NCBI GenBank assembly: GCA_007449985.2
Contig: VIIQ02000555.1
Span: 744,001 to 808,000 of the forward strand
From: Desmodesmus armatus
Lineage: Eukaryota > Chlorophyta > Chlorophyceae > Sphaeropleales > Scenedesmaceae
Length of the DNA: 64,000 bases
Reading direction: 5' to 3'
The notes below the pieces were generated by a model. That model saw nothing but the letters and a program-made list of their open reading frames with translations, ran no database searches and had not been told where the DNA came from. Shown here piece by piece: positions 35,305 to 49,700 of this stretch (positions are counted from its first letter, which is position 1; every line of letters starts with the position of its first letter). The position numbers and the translations under genes are program-made.

Positions 35305-35794
35305 GGTTGCAGCGGCTGCCTGCTGATCGGTCTGTGCCACACCATGGCAGAGGGTGCCTGCAACAACCCAGCTTGCTGTACCAGCAAGGGGTGGTGTGAG
35401 TAGCCAAGCTTGGGAAGTGCTCCCACCATCAGCCTGAAAGCAGGAAGCGGCAGGGTTCACGACAGTATGAGGGGCAGTCAAGCAAGCTGCCCTGGGGATT
35501 AGTCATGATGCACATTGAACACATTGGATGCATTGGCCCCCTTGCGTCTTCTGTTGTTAATGCAGCGCAACGGCTTTCAGCAGATTTCGTGATTAGAAAG
35601 TGAAAGCGCAGAACGCTGCTGCTCAAAGCTGACCTTGCTGATCTGGTCTTGTTCCTGTCCAGGCTGTCTCAACCTTGTCACCAAACAGCCAACATGTGCT
35701 GTTCGCGTCCAAAGTATCTCATGCAAAGTATCTGAGTGATTTCATCGCTTGCAAGAGCATCAGTGTCACTTGCTAGGGTTGCAGCAGCAGTTGA
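35305..35794. other. Intergenic region between helicase and HSLU
   Basis: The 490 bp hold the helicase 3' UTR and the HSLU promoter. No exon or repeat was noted; the last 200 bp are AT-richer. Confidence 0.5.
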
Positions 35795-38700
35795 ATGGCC
35801 AAGGTGGCCAGAGCTAGCATTTCAGCTGTCCAGTCAGCGGCAGAGTCACAGCAGCTTCTACCTGCTCTGCAACAGCTCCTAGCAACATGTAGCATCGCCA
35901 GTAGGACAGCCAATGCAGCGGAGTGTGACGTCAGCAGCACGCACCTCCAGGACCCACCAACCTCTTCAAGCAGCCTAGATGATGCAGCCGATGCAGCCTC
36001 CTGCAGCTACTCTTACCAAGACCATGCTGCACGTGGGCTTCAGCATCACAACAACAGGCACTGGCATCGAGGGCTGTCGACTCACAGCGCACCACGCAGT
36101 GCCGTATGCACCTCAGTGGCAGATGGCAGTGCAGGCAGCGAAGGCATAGGGACGCCAGGAGGTCCCAAGCAGCCCAGCTCAACCAGCGCAACCACCACCA
36201 GCAGCAGCAGCGGCAGTCAGTCAGGAGCGAAGGCGCAGGCTGACCCCTTGACGCTGGCGCTGGATGTGTTGCGCGCCAATTCATACTCCAACCGGCTCAC
36301 TCCCTCCATCATCGTCCAGCAGCTGGATAAGCACATCGTGGGGCAACCGGTGGGTGCCATCTGGCTTCTTAGCTCTGGCCAGTACACAAGCAGCTGCTTG
36401 TGTCAGGAGGCGAAAGCCAGCAGGACTGCAGGTTGCACCCACTTGCTGCAGATGTCTTGAACATGCTAGGAAAGCCCAGTGCTCATAGCGTGACGCATCA
36501 TGGGTGCCGTAGTGCCCCAGGGTGACCTAGGCTCCCGTTGCACTAGTGGGACTTGGCGCTGTGGCTCCCATTGCTCTGTAATTGTGGCAGACCGGCTGGT
36601 GTGTGGCGTCTGAAACCAAGTGTTGGCTGTGTCATGTGTGCTTGCAGGATGCCAAGCGCGCAGTGGCAGTTGCACTGCGCAATCGCTGGCGCCGCCACAT
36701 GCTGCCAGCAGATTTGGCTGAAGAGGTAGGCTCTACACAAGCACAGTGCTCAGCCTTCCTCAGCTGCGCACAATTCACAATGTGTCCCCTTTTGAGATGT
36801 GCACATTGTTGGAGGTGTCCCTGTGGCAGCAGCAGCAAAACTTCATTGTGCCGCAGTTGAGTTGACATTTGGTTTCTACTGGGGCTGTCCTGCAGATCAC
36901 GCCCAAGAACATCTTGATGATTGGTCCAACAGGCTGCGGCAAGACTGAGATTGCACGACGCTTGGCGCAGCTGGTGTCATCGCCGTTCATCAAGGTGTGC
37001 CCCACACATGCCAGATGGTGTGGCACGTTGATTGTCAGGACGCACCTGGCATCAAATTCAGCAGCAGCAGCAGCTGCCATGACAGGCTGGCAGCAGTGCA
37101 CTGCAGAAGCGCACACGTCAGTCATTCCCCACATACTACACTGGTGCACAGGCTGTCAAACGGGCGCACATGCCATGATTTACCATCATTCCTTTTTTCT
37201 ACATGCGTGGTCTCTGCTGCAGCCATGCATTTCCTAGCTATGATTTATGGATCTGCATGCCCTTTCTCCAGGGCAGCACCTGCACTCACCCTCGTACACG
37301 CCCATCCTACCCGCAATGCTCTCTTCTCCTATCCATCTCTGCTGGTACCTCCACAGCACAACCTACTCCCTCTCCACCCACACCACTGCCATGTCCGTGC
37401 TTACCACACTTATAAACAGGTTGAGGCCACCAAATTCACTGAGCTGGGGTTTGTGGGGCGTGATGTTGACGAGATCGTCAAGGACCTCATGGAGGCCTCC
37501 CTCAGCCTCACACGCACACGACTGGGCGAGGCCCTGCGGGAGGTGGCTGAGAGGGCGGCAGAGGATGTCATCCTGGCAGCACTCACGGGGGCAGATACAG
37601 AGGACATGAAGGGACGCTTCAGGTGGGAGCACATGCATGGGCTGGTAGGGTTGAGGTCAGGGGTAGAGTGTGTGAGGGGTGGTGTCGCGAGGGTCGGGGA
37701 TAGCACCCAGGTGCGTTTGAGTTCCAGTGAAGCTATCACATGAAGGACGTCCAACCCCACATGTTGTGGCGCCAAAGGCGCTAGTGTTTTCAAAGTGAGT
37801 GCGCACAGTCCTACCCAGCTTTTTGTTGAACTCAGCACCAGCTTTGTAGTCAGTACCCTGTCGCTTCAGTAGTGCACCATCAGCAGGTGCACGCCTGGTG
37901 TCGAGGGTGCTATGGACGGCACAGGATGGTCTTCAAAACCCATGGGCTCACGTCCACTGTGGCACAACTGCCCAAGCCCCCGTTTGGTGCTGGCTGAGGT
38001 TTCAAGCTGTGAATCCATGCATTGGCAGAGGCCATCACTGGGTGGCATGAGGTGGGTAAATGCCATTTCTTGCACTCCCTTGTGTGGAAAAGCTCAGCAT
38101 CCGGATAGCTCATCATACGAGTACAGCATATGACAAGTGCGGTTGGGGTACTGTCATGCTGATGTGCAGGGATCTGTACCGTAAGGGTCAGCTTGAGGAG
38201 TCCCGTGTTGAGCTGGACCTAGATTCCCTGGGACTCAACGAGCAGGGCGGTGGCGGCGGCCTGGGCACGCATGGCAACCCCCTGCAGGCCTTTGCGGCCA
38301 TGATGGAGGCCATGGCAGGCAGGGCAGGCAGCCGGGGCGGCGGCGGCCGGCAGCAGGGCAAGGCCTCTATGACGGTGAGGTGGCATGCTGGTGTTCTTTT
38401 GAGTAAAGTTGAGGTTGTTCACGGCGATGCGGCAGTCCATGGTTGCTCAGCATGAAGGTCAGCAGCAACGGTGATGCCAGGCTGGCAATGTCCATGTGTG
38501 GGACCGGCGCGGCATACTGCTGCAATTTCTCCAGGGACACAAAAAGAAATGGGCCTCGTGGTGAGGACATGTACCAGCTTGTCAACAACACTGACAATGC
38601 ATGCAACTCAGCTCTGCATGTGCGCGTGCGCCTATCTCTCCCCGCCGCAGGTGGCTGAGGCGCGCAAGCTGCTGACAGATGGGGAGATAGAGCGCAGCCT

Positions 38701-40267
38701 GCAGAGTGAGAGGGTGGTGGCAGAGGCGCTGAGGGCTGCACAGCAGGATGGCATCGTCTTCATCGACGAGATAGACAAGATAGTGGAGACAACCAGGGGC
38801 GTCAGCGGCGCCACAAGTAAGTGCCTGTCTGGATGGTCTGTGACATCCACTGCCAGCTCAAGCCCTCCAGTCCTGAACGATCGCCAGCCAGCATACTGTG
38901 GTTTGGGTGGATGCTGTGAACTCTTCAAGCATGGTGCACTTGTGTGTCGTTTTGCTGCCTGTGTGTTGTTTTGTAAGACAGTCAGTGCATGTTCCCAGCC
39001 CTGCAGCTGCAGGGTTGACGTGGATTTTCTGTGGCGTGTGTTGCCTGACGGTGCACCTGTTCTGGTCTGGTTGCAGGCAGCAATGTCAGCAGTGAAGGCG
39101 TCCAACGGGTGAGTGTAGTCAGCTGGTGCCAATAATGCACACCACCCAGTCAACAGCCTTGACTCAGGAAGTGCAGAGTTTGCGATTCTGTCCCTTATCC
39201 ACACAGCCACACATACGCAACTCCTTCCTGCTTCAGCATCAGCTGTTCAATCCAATATTGTGTGTGACATGTGGCTCCTGCATGGCTGCTGCTGATGCAG
39301 GACCTGCTGCCAATCCTGGAGGGCAGCAAGGTCCCCACCAAGTACGGCAACGTGTCGACTGACCATGTGCTGTTCATCGCCAGTGGCGCGTTCCACTCGT
39401 CCAAACCGTCAGACATGCTGGCGGAGCTGCAGGTGCGACAAGACACATGCTTTACATGTGGGCGTACTGACTGTGGCGTGTGAGACACTTGGAAGGAACA
39501 CAACACTTGGAAGGAACACAACACTTGGTGTGCGTTGTGCGACGCAGTTACTGGCAGATTGTATGTTGCTGCCAGGAACCTGAGTGTGCACCTGCCCTCA
39601 GGAGTAAGCAGCTGCCCTGTACTTGTACAATTGTAAACAAGATCAGCAGGGGTCATCATGATCAGGATGGTGCAGACAAGTGCAAGTTTTTTGCATCTGT
39701 GGCGGTTTGCAGGGGCGCCTGCCTGTGCGTGTGGAGCTAAAGGGCCTGACTGCTGATGACTTCTACCGCATCCTGACTGAGCCCAAGCACAACATGATCA
39801 AGCAGCAGCAGGTGCTGCTGGCGACGGAGGGCATTGACCTTGCGTTCACAGATGGCGCCGTCAGGGCCATCGCTGAGGCAGCCCACCAAGCTAACCTGCT
39901 GCTGGACAACATAGGGGCCAGGCGCCTGCACACTGTGGTTGAGAGGGTGCTGGCCGACATCAGCTTCTCCGCACCTGAAAAGGTGGCAGCAGCAGCAGAG
40001 CAGCAGCAGCAGCAGGAAGCCTCACAGCAAGCTGCTGGTGGTGCAGCAGGAACCAGCAGCAGCCCCAGCAGCAGCAAGGGTGCCAAAAGCAAGGCGTCAG
40101 CAGCAGGCAGTGGCAGCCAGGGCGGCAAAAGCAGGGGAAAGGGCAGCAAGGACTCCGCTAGCAGCAGCAAGAAGGGTCTGGTGCGGTATGAAGTCACTGA
40201 GGACATGGTGCAGGAATGCATGAAAGAGGTCCTCAAGCAGAAGGACTTGTCCCGGTACATGTTGTAG
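35795..40267 (+). CDS. HSLU: HslU (ClpY) ATPase of the HslVU protease, 674 aa, nine exons
   Basis: AAA+ unfoldase that feeds proteins to the HslV peptidase, in eukaryotes usually mitochondrial. Exons: 35795-36349, 36648-36725, 36896-36994, 37420-37622, 38170-38374, 38651-38816, 39077-39108, 39301-39432, 39713-40267; phases agree. A 160-residue Ser/Thr/Ala-rich N-terminal extension beginning [15 protein letters not shown] (likely presequence) precedes [17 protein letters not shown] and [16 protein letters not shown]. Motifs: Walker A GPTGCGKT (221-228), aromatic pore loop GFVGRDV (usual GYVGRDV), Walker [10 protein letters not shown] (D419, E420), [13 protein letters not shown], sensor-1 area [11 protein letters not shown], sensor-2 [14 protein letters not shown] type, and the C-terminal tail KDLSRYML, which in HslU inserts into HslV to activate it. 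A Gly-rich I-domain and a Gln/Ser/Lys-rich insertion before the tail are lineage additions. The tail implies a functional HslV partner elsewhere in the genome. Confidence 0.96.
39486..39528 (+). repeat. 18-bp direct repeat, 2.4 copies, in HSLU intron 8
   Basis: CACTTGGAAGGAACACAA occurs twice in tandem from 39486, followed by a partial third copy (CACTTGG). It is confined to the intron. Confidence 0.9.
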
Positions 40268-40797
40268 GGGTAATGTTGTTTAAAACCACGCTGTAAACTT
40301 ACCCAGGCACAAGTCCAAGCCCAACAGCGGGTGTGGCTGTTGCTGCGTGGCTGGTTCTGTTGGTGCATGTGCCAGCAGCAGTAATGCAGTGTGCCTGCTG
40401 CTGGCTGGTCACATGTGGACTTGTGCTCGTCACTTCCTTTGTCAATCTATCCACTGCAACAACAAGCATCATGGAATATCATGTCACCAATGCTGAGCAT
40501 GACAGTAAGAAGCGATCTTGATCAGGGCGGGAGAACCAGCGAAAGGTGCAGCCAACTGTTCCTAAGCCTCGCTTACATTACATGTGTCTATCGCTTCGAT
40601 CGAAAGCAAACTGCTCAGCCGAACGTGCGCGTGCGGTTGACCATGACACACATGCAATCAAACATGACAACAGCCAGGTCCCAGAATCTGAGTAAGCAGC
40701 ACAGCAAACCTAGGCTCAGTCCAAAGCAATCTTGAAGCTTCAAAGGTTATTCCTCAGCCACATGCGCCATGCCTCTCCGCCACAAACAGTGAGACAG
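40268..40797. other. Intergenic region before the PKHD1L1-like gene
   Basis: HSLU 3' flank and the upstream region of the giant gene. Nothing else is recognisable; no other gene is supported. Confidence 0.5.
40292..40296 (+). terminator. TGTAA poly(A) signal of HSLU
   Basis: The motif lies 24 nt after the HSLU stop, giving a very short 3' UTR if used. The next gene starts 500 bp downstream. Confidence 0.45.
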
Positions 40798-43700
40798 ATG
40801 TGGCTCCCACTGCTGCTGATCGTTGGGGTCAGGTTTGCAGCAGCACAGGTCACCATCAATTCCATATCCCCCACTGTAGGAAGCCTGGCTGGTGGCACCA
40901 GGTAGGCATCATTGTCCCAGCTGGATCTGGTTTGGCAGGGTCTCTCACCAGGCACACCACCTGAGCTGTTCATGCTCTGCAGGCTTGTCATCACTGGCTC
41001 AGGCTTCAGCAAGGACAGATTCACAGGGGGAAACAGCGTATATATTGGTACCTACCCATGCACTGTGCTGAACCATAAGACCTCAGATACGCTGGTGCGC
41101 TAGCGCACTGTCGACTTGTAGGCCACCATGGCAGCAGCTGTTGCAATGGCAGCACCTGGCAGTGCATGCTGCATAGTACAGGCCACAATAATCTGATGCA
41201 GCATGCTGAAGGGACACAAGAGTACGGCCGAAACACCATGCTATGCTTGTGCTGCAGATCACATGCGTCAGCAGTGCAGCTGGACCTCCAGGCAGCCGTA
41301 CTCTGACTGTCGTGGTCGATGGTGCTGCCCAGGCGACCCGCTGTTGCTACACATATTCCGTGGACTACACCCCAAGTCTGTATCCAGCACCTTGAGCACT
41401 GATAGTGTTTACTGATGCCTTGCCTACTCTCCGTAGTAGCACTACTGAGTAGTTGCAGCTGCACATGTACGCTGTTAGGCAGCAGGTGTGAATGACCTGC
41501 ATAGAGGGGGACACTCAACCACCCCTGGTGCTGTGCCTGGTGGTTGTTGCTTGCAGCGCTGCTTGCCTTGTGGCCACCTGCTGGGCCTGCTGGCAGCCGG
41601 GTGACCATTTATGGCTACAGCACTTGGATGCTGGATCAGGACTGTGCCACCACACAGCTGACAGAGGGAGCCGCGCCCTCCTGTATCGGCACCATCATGT
41701 TTGGAGGGTACTTGTGCAGTCCTGATGTGAACAGCTACACAAAAGGCGGCGTCAGTAGGTTTGCAGGCGCCTGGTTGTACCGGCTGACATGCACCCTCCC
41801 AGACCCAAAGCAGGTGAGAGGACACAGCAGCATCAGACATAGCTACAGCAAGCAAACTGAGCCTGCTATGCTGGCACACGAAACCGGAAGGCTGGCGTGC
41901 TCTGGTGATGCAGGAATGGTACAGGGACATGGCTGCAGGGCATGTGGGGGTGGCACATCTTGAGCGGATGTGGCAACAGCTGTCGGCTGGAACGGCGTCA
42001 AGTGCAGGACCATACTACGTGAGACTCCAGCGTGTCTGGCCGTTTGCTGCTGCAGGGTGATCCCCAGATTGGTGTTGGTGTCGCTGGTGACGCCAACGTC
42101 ACAGTCAGCTTTGAGGGCCGCTTTGCAGGAGGGCTTGCGCTCAACAAGCGTGCCTTCATGACAGCTACACCTACCAGGCCAGCACCCCGCATGTTCCAGG
42201 TCTATGCACAGGTTGATTCCGTCAGCCCCAGCACAGGCAGTTTGGTGGGTGGCACCATTGTCACAATCAAGGGCAAGGGATTCCCCAGCTCTGTTGCTGC
42301 AGGCAACAATGCCATAACAGCCTTGAGGGTGGGGGGAATGCCTTGTCCCATTGTTTTCAGTAACTTCAGCACAATCAGGTGCATGACAGAAGCTGAGGAC
42401 AGGGCAAATACCCCGCCCGTAGATTCCACTTGGTGCCGTTGGAGCAGTGCTGGCGGCAATATCTCGTTGGTCAATGCCACGAGCGTCGACAGCAACACCT
42501 CGTTGGCCAATGCTACGGCGCCTGGGGACCCTGTGTGCTGGGATGGTAGCATCAAGGGCCTGTACCCAGGCATGAGGGGAATTACGTATGAGTTCTTCAA
42601 CAGGTGAGCAAAGCGGCTGTTTATCAGGCAGCTGCACTTGAATGTACCCAGGCGCTAGCTAGCATACCCGGGTACTCCTGCTACAGGCCGCTATGTTTGA
42701 TGTGAACTTATCATGCTTCCCCTTCCTTCTTCACAGTGTTTGGTGTGCACACACAGCATTCGCGCTGTGCACGGATGCAGGCCAGACACCACACATATGT
42801 CATAAATCCTACCTACCATGGCTTCATGATCCTGCAGGACGACAGGGTACAATGGGCTGCCACTGGTGATGGACAACTGGACTGTGACTCCCTCTGCTGG
42901 AGATGCATCGGCTGTGTTGGGGTCTGCATGGGACTCCCCTCACTACGAGAACAATTCCATATGCACCCGCACACGCGCCTTTTTCACCGCGCCGTCAAGT
43001 GGACCATACACATACTGGGTGACATCTGATGACTTTGCAAAGCTCCGCATCACATTCACCAACGTAAGTAGCCATGCCGCTATCAGTGTGCTGTGGTCTT
43101 TTGGAGCGCCTGCACGACACCTTGGGCTAGCCATTGGTTGATAGCTTGCAAGCTATCACCCGGATGTGTGCGTGTCCCTGTTGATGCCACAGGGTACCTC
43201 AGCTTACATAATCAACATCACAAGTTGGACAGGTGGGCCAGACCAGTGGAGCAATTCTGCCTCCCAGAAGAGCAGGCCAGTAGAGCTGCAGGCTGGGGAG
43301 GTTGTGTTGCTGGAGGCAGTGCACTGCAACTCGGCATCAGGGCCATCCCTGCTGCAGGTAAACTCTCAAAGCATGACACGGTGCATGACATGGCAGCTTG
43401 TGCCGCCGTCATGCTTAGTAGCTGGCGCCTGTGCTGACAGTGGCTCATAGCAATGAGCCAAGCATGACATGTGGTCCAGTGACGGAACTTGCAGGACAGG
43501 TTGCCAGCAGCTAAGACGCCGTCAACAACCAGAAAAGCACTTGACTCGACCCAGGATCTCAGTATGCTCAGCACACAAGTGCATTTCTCTTGGATGTGAT
43601 CAATCTTTGGTGTTGGCTGGCCGCAGGTGGGCGTAACTGTGCCCAGCACAGTCCCCATGTGGAACAGCTTGCGCAGCATCCAGCGTGTCGACATCGTCAA

Positions 43701-46700
43701 CACCTTTGCAAGTGCACGGAGGATGCTAAGGGTGCTGTACCCTCCTGGAAACGACACTGTGCTGGACGTGTCCATTACGGCAGGTGCAGGAGGCAATGCC
43801 AGCATGCTGCTGCATCCCTTGCTGGGCCTCAACGTCAGTGTGAATGGTGTGGGGCTGCCCCAGCTGGTGCCGGTGTCTGGGGGCCAGGCAGCAGTAGACC
43901 AGCTGCGAAGTATGCTGCAAACAGCCTTGAGACTTCCAGCGCTGGATGTTGGGGTGGAGCTGCTGCCCTCACAAGATGCTGGGGTCACTTTCAGAGTGGC
44001 TGTCCCCCAGTCCAAGGTATGTCAAGGAAGATGTGCCCATGTTGTGCTCTGCATTGTTTGGGTGTGTTGACGTCACTTTGCCTGCGGCCGAGCGCCTATA
44101 TGCTACGCATGTGTGTCTGCAGATGCCTGTCTGACTTGCTGGTATTGTGCTGACGCTTGCTGCATGTTGCTGGTCCCTTGCAGGTTGCCAGCTTGCTCCT
44201 TACTGCCACTTTGGACGCCATCAACATTCAGTCCAGCACCCCACCCCCTTCCTGCCCCAATACAACCTGCTATTTTGCAACACCAGTCTGGGTGCCTGGA
44301 AACAACAGTAACCCTGATGAGTCCACCCTTTACGTGCCAACCTTCCCAACATACCCCATTGAGCATGCTTGTCAAGACAACGGTGTGGACAGTGCTGTGA
44401 CTGCCACCAACGGTCAATTCGACGGTACCCTGAGCCTGGACGGGCTGAGTGTAGCTGTAGCACCGTCAACAGTTCCAGGAGTGACCATGAATGGGGCCTC
44501 CCTTGACTTCTGGGGAGCAGACCCGTTCAACACGACAACGCGGCCTTGGAATGCATCGTCAGATGAGGTGGACACGGCTATCAGATGGGCCATTCCAGGC
44601 TTCAACCCGTCTGTGACCCGTGAAAGGTGAGGTCGCCGGCTGACGCTCTGCTGAGCACCAACCTATTTTTTTTCATGGCCCATGAAATCAGGTACGGTAC
44701 CTGCAGGCCAAGCACTGCGGTTGAGCACACAGCAACTCTGTGACAGAGGCCAGCTAGCAACCTACTGTGAATGGCACTGCCTTGATGCCTTCTCACGCCA
44801 AGTGTATGCTTGTCTGCGTGCACAGGGTGCGTATCGGCGCAAGGATCGGCATCCAGTGGATGCTGGCGTTCAATTACTGGACCTACACTCAGACTCCGAT
44901 CCCACCTGTCACTGTAGTTGTCACGCCCAGCGCACCGCAAGCTGGTGACCCCGCCGTCACAGTCACAATACAGGACACTCAGCAAGCCAGCACACCGATG
45001 AGTGGTTCATTCGACCTTGCTTTTGGAGACTACTGCGACACCGTCCAGGTTGCTGTTGGCGAGTCTCCAGAGTCTGTGCAGGCAAAACTGGCAACACTGC
45101 CAGGCATGCCAGTTGGTGTTGAGGTGGCAAGCTCTGGAAACATCCACAGCACTCTGAGCTACACGGTCACATTCCAAGCACCTGCAGGTTCAGCTGCTGG
45201 AGCACTGCCTACACTGAGGATAGCTAACAGCACACTCGGTGGCAGCAAACCCAGTGTGTATGTCTCAGTTGTCCAAGAGGGGAGCACGGCGCTGTTTTAT
45301 GCACCCATCCCAGCTGACCTCTTGCGAGTGCCGGTCCCATCAAACAAGGGCATTGTGTTGGAGGTCAATGGTGTGCCTTCGGCGCCACCTTGGAGGGGAC
45401 AGATGGGCTGATGCCAGGCAGCACTGTTGGTGCAGGGGCATCGTCTGCCTGCGACTTTGAAACCAGTGCTGCTGCAACACCGGAGCTCAGCTCAGTCGCT
45501 CCAAATGGGACTATTGTTCCTGTCAATATCCTGGTGGGTGGGATTGTGAGGGGCTCTAGCCAGCAGTCGTTGTTGCCATGCACACAAGAAAGCTTGTGTA
45601 ACATATATGCTATATACAGCACACTTCTTGCTAATCCCTTGATGTCCCTGAGAGTCACTGTGTTCATGCGCCACGCCCTGAGCAACTAGCCTATTCTTTT
45701 TTTGTGCTGCAGTCAGTGGTGCTGACCGGCAGTGGTATGAGCGCAACAGCTGAAGAGAACACGGTCATGCTGGGGGCCACGCCATGCCAGCGGCTGATCG
45801 TCACCAGGCGCTCCACTACCGACCCAAGCTCTGCCACACAAGTGTCTTGTGGCGTACCAGCAGACACCGTTGCTGGAATGCGCAAGGTGAGGCTGCCACA
45901 GGATGTCAACTCTATGACTGGCATAGACAGCATTTGCTATGATTCAGAGCGTTATATTGCAGGTGGCTGCAGCGTGACACGCCGACGCTGCAAAACTTGC
46001 AGATGCAGAATGCACCCATCAAGGCATGCATACTGCATGTGACATTATAATTGGCAGCCACAGAGCTGACTTGCGGCTTTTGGCTGTGTCTCCACAGGTG
46101 TCACTCAATGTTGCTGGCAAGGGGTACGCTAGGGGCAACCTCACCGTGTGGCTTGACACCCTAGCTATCAACACCTGGTCCCCTGGAGGGCGCCCACTGA
46201 GCGCTGCAGGCATGACCACACTCACCATTGGTGGACGGGGCTTTGACCCAGCACACTGCAACCACAACAGGGTGTTCATCAGTGGCATTCGATGCTTTGT
46301 GCTCGGCTGCAGCAAGTCTACCATCTCAGTGCTGTTCCCAGGTGATTATGACCTGACACTCTGCATGTACTGCTTGGCATCAGTACCTTGTTGCGTAGTA
46401 TTCTTTGCAATGGACCAATCATCGTGGTGCAGTCATCCTTCCACTGATGTCCCTCAGCTCTCTTTGCAATGGCACCCTGCATAGCAGTATCTTGTGGCAT
46501 GTGGGGGACATCTTTGAAGGCAGCTTTGTGGCGGACTTCGGGGTCCAGATGAGGGCAGGGTTGGGATTACTAATTTTATTAGTCATAGGCAGTGCAGTCT
46601 GACCACATGCCTGCTGTGGTGCTACAGGAGGTGCTGCAAATGGCACTGCGCCCGTTGACGTCTGGGTGCAGTCTGATGACGGCACATTTGATCCCATTGC

Positions 46701-49700
46701 CATGAGGACAGCAGCATGGACAATCAACGTGGCCGACGCTGGTGCTGGCGGTTGGCGTGTCGCAGAATTGCTGTCCGACCCTGCACTACCTGTTGAGGGA
46801 GGCGTGCTGCGATTCAGGGTGGAGGGGTTCACCACTAGCAACATCAGGCAGTGGAGCATACGTCTCCTGCCAGACTTCAACCTGCAGACCCTCAACTGGA
46901 CAGACACACAGCAGCTGGCAAGCATCAATGCCAGCATGGTGACTGCACGTGGCATTGCATGTGGCAGCGCAGTGGCTGAGGCTCCTGACACCGCAAGCTG
47001 CAAGCTGCCAGTCCTACCTCCCGGCAAGTATTTGCTGGCGGTTACAGTGATGGGGTCGACCCACATACTTTTGCCCAGCAGTGACACCTTTTCTTCATCT
47101 TTCGGCCTCTACAGTGTCTCGCCCAACTTGGGAAGCATTGGGGGCAGCACTACACTCACACTCAAGGGCACGGGCTTTGACGCCTTACAGCAGTCAACAG
47201 CAGTGGTGGTGATCAAGGTATGCTGGTTGGAACGACGTGCATCTCAGAATGCACCTGGAGTACACGTCCAACGCGTTGCCTGAATGATCGCAGGCTGTCC
47301 CCTCATGGCTGTGGCATTGGTAGCAAACTCCTAACTGGATAATTAAGAGTTTGTGCTGCATGTGTTATGTGTTTATGGCGGTTTCTTTTTTTGGTGGTTC
47401 TTCCCTGCAGGTACCCATCAGCACTACGTTCCTCAATGGTCTGGTCCTTTGTAATGTTCTCAATATCACAGCCACTGCAGACGACAGTGCAGGTGCCTTT
47501 GACACTCTTACGTGCACGACCAGGCCTCACCTCGCAACAGATGCCAGCAGCGATGATGCCATGGCAAGAAACCTTGAAGCAAGGGCCACTGAGCCTGGGT
47601 AAGGTTTTTGGCTGGTTGGGGCATGAACGAGGGCTTGTGCCCTCGCTTGCACTATGATGCGTGCATGGGGTGGAAGCATGAAACACTTCTAGACACCAAT
47701 GTCTCACCCATGTCACATCACAAAGGTTGTGCAAGTCTGTCGAGTGCAAGCATATCGATGAGCGGATGCATGTGCACGCACACAAGCGCAGGTCCGACCA
47801 TCCAGTGATTGTGTCGTCCTTCTGATGTTGGTGCAGGCTGGTGCAAGTTTTGCTGTGTTCTGACAGTCCCCAGAGTGACACACTCAAGATGTACTGCTGG
47901 TCAGATCCAACGCCACGTACAGCCTGCTACAATGCCAATCCTGCGGCATGCAAGTTCAGCTACACCTGGGCAGCGACACCAGTAGTGAATTCAATCCAGC
48001 CACCAGTTGGCGCCCCGGGCGACGTGCTGACCCTCCAAGGCAACGCGTTTGATGACGTCTCAGCCGTGCTGCTGACGAACAGCTGGGGTGCCATCTCCTG
48101 CCCCATTGACAGCAAGCACAGCACCAACATCACCTGCACCATCCCAGACATGCCTGCTGGCCAGTATGTGGTGAGTGTGCTACGCGCCATTAGCACATGT
48201 GTCGTCTTTTTGTCCTGCCGGGGGCAGCAATTGCTGCCATGTTGTTGGTCCTGGATGATCAGCACACAGACAGCAGCCATAGATATCAACTGTAAGGAAG
48301 CATGAACACCTGCCTGTTGTTATTTTTCTCTTGCAGGTCAGGGTGCAGACAGCTGGTGGGGCATATGGTGTCGATCAAGTCCCAACAAGGCCTGCACGCT
48401 TCACACACAGTCCTCTCATCACGAGTGTGGGTCAGAACCTGGGGTCAGTTCAGGGTGGGCGGTTGTTGCTGCTGACGGCAGCTGCCCAAGCCTTCAACAC
48501 CACGCACCCCATCAACAACCGGGTGAGCTCAACAGCACTCACAGCAGCTGTGGTGCCGAGCAGTTGTTGCCAGGACAACTTATGCATGCTGTGGACACTA
48601 CAGGCTGAGCTCAGCGGGGTGATGTGGGCAGCTTTGTTTTGCCAGGAAGCGGGCCAATTCTGCCTGTGTAAGGCTCCTTGCGCCTGGCGGCCAAATACGT
48701 GGGTGGAACAGTCAAACACACGTGAATTCTTTTTGTGCAGGTGCTGGTAGCAGGGCTTCCCTGTCCCGTGGACGCTGGCAGCGTCACAGCCACCAGCATT
48801 GCCTGCAGGGTGCCATCCCTTGCTGGCCAGCTGCTTGCTGAGTACTGGCAACTACCGAGCAGCACCTTCAACTTGCCTGGCGACATTTACACCTACACAA
48901 ACCCAGGTTAGCTGGGACTTATAGCCTACTGCGTTGGTGGTGATACGTAAGGTCACATTCTTGCAGTGGTCCCTGGCTGGGCTATGAAAAACACATGCAG
49001 CAGTGCTGCAGTGGGCAGTGCTAGTGTTACAGGCCTTCACTGATTGTATGCTGCTGCCTGACTGTATTTGCAGATGCCCGTGCCCTACTGAACAGTTTGT
49101 CACTGAGTTGGGGCAATACACCACCTCCAGGCCTGCGCTCATCAGACTTCTGGGCAGGCCGGTTCAGCTTTGTGCTGCTGGTGCCTGCAACTGGCAATGT
49201 CACAATTGGAGCAACGGTTGATGACGTTGTGTCCGTCATGGTGGATGGTGAAGTGCTGCTGGCCCCAGGAGGATCTCGGAGAGTGGTAGCATGGCTCAGT
49301 GCTGGCTTCCATGACGTGGTGGTGCACTACCTTGAAGCAACTGGAGCGGCTACCATGCAGCTGGCATGGGATGGTGGGGTACCCAACGCGGTGAGCCACT
49401 TGAAGTAGCATATTGTGGCACCGTTGACACCATCTGGTCCAGGCTGACCAGCCCTAGTGCTGCAACGTCATCTGACCTGCTGATGCCAACAGCTGCTGCT
49501 ATGCTGTTGCATATGCTGAGCATTGGTCACCAAGGTTGGTGCATGTGCACCACCGGGCATGGTAGCAGTCAACTCAACAAGCTGGTTTGATACTTGTCTT
49601 GCGCTGCATGCAGGCCCTGGGAGCCATACCCACCGGCAACATCTTCTTGTCTCGGCCCGGCCTACCAGTGCCTGTACAAGTCGCCGTAAATGGCGCCGCA

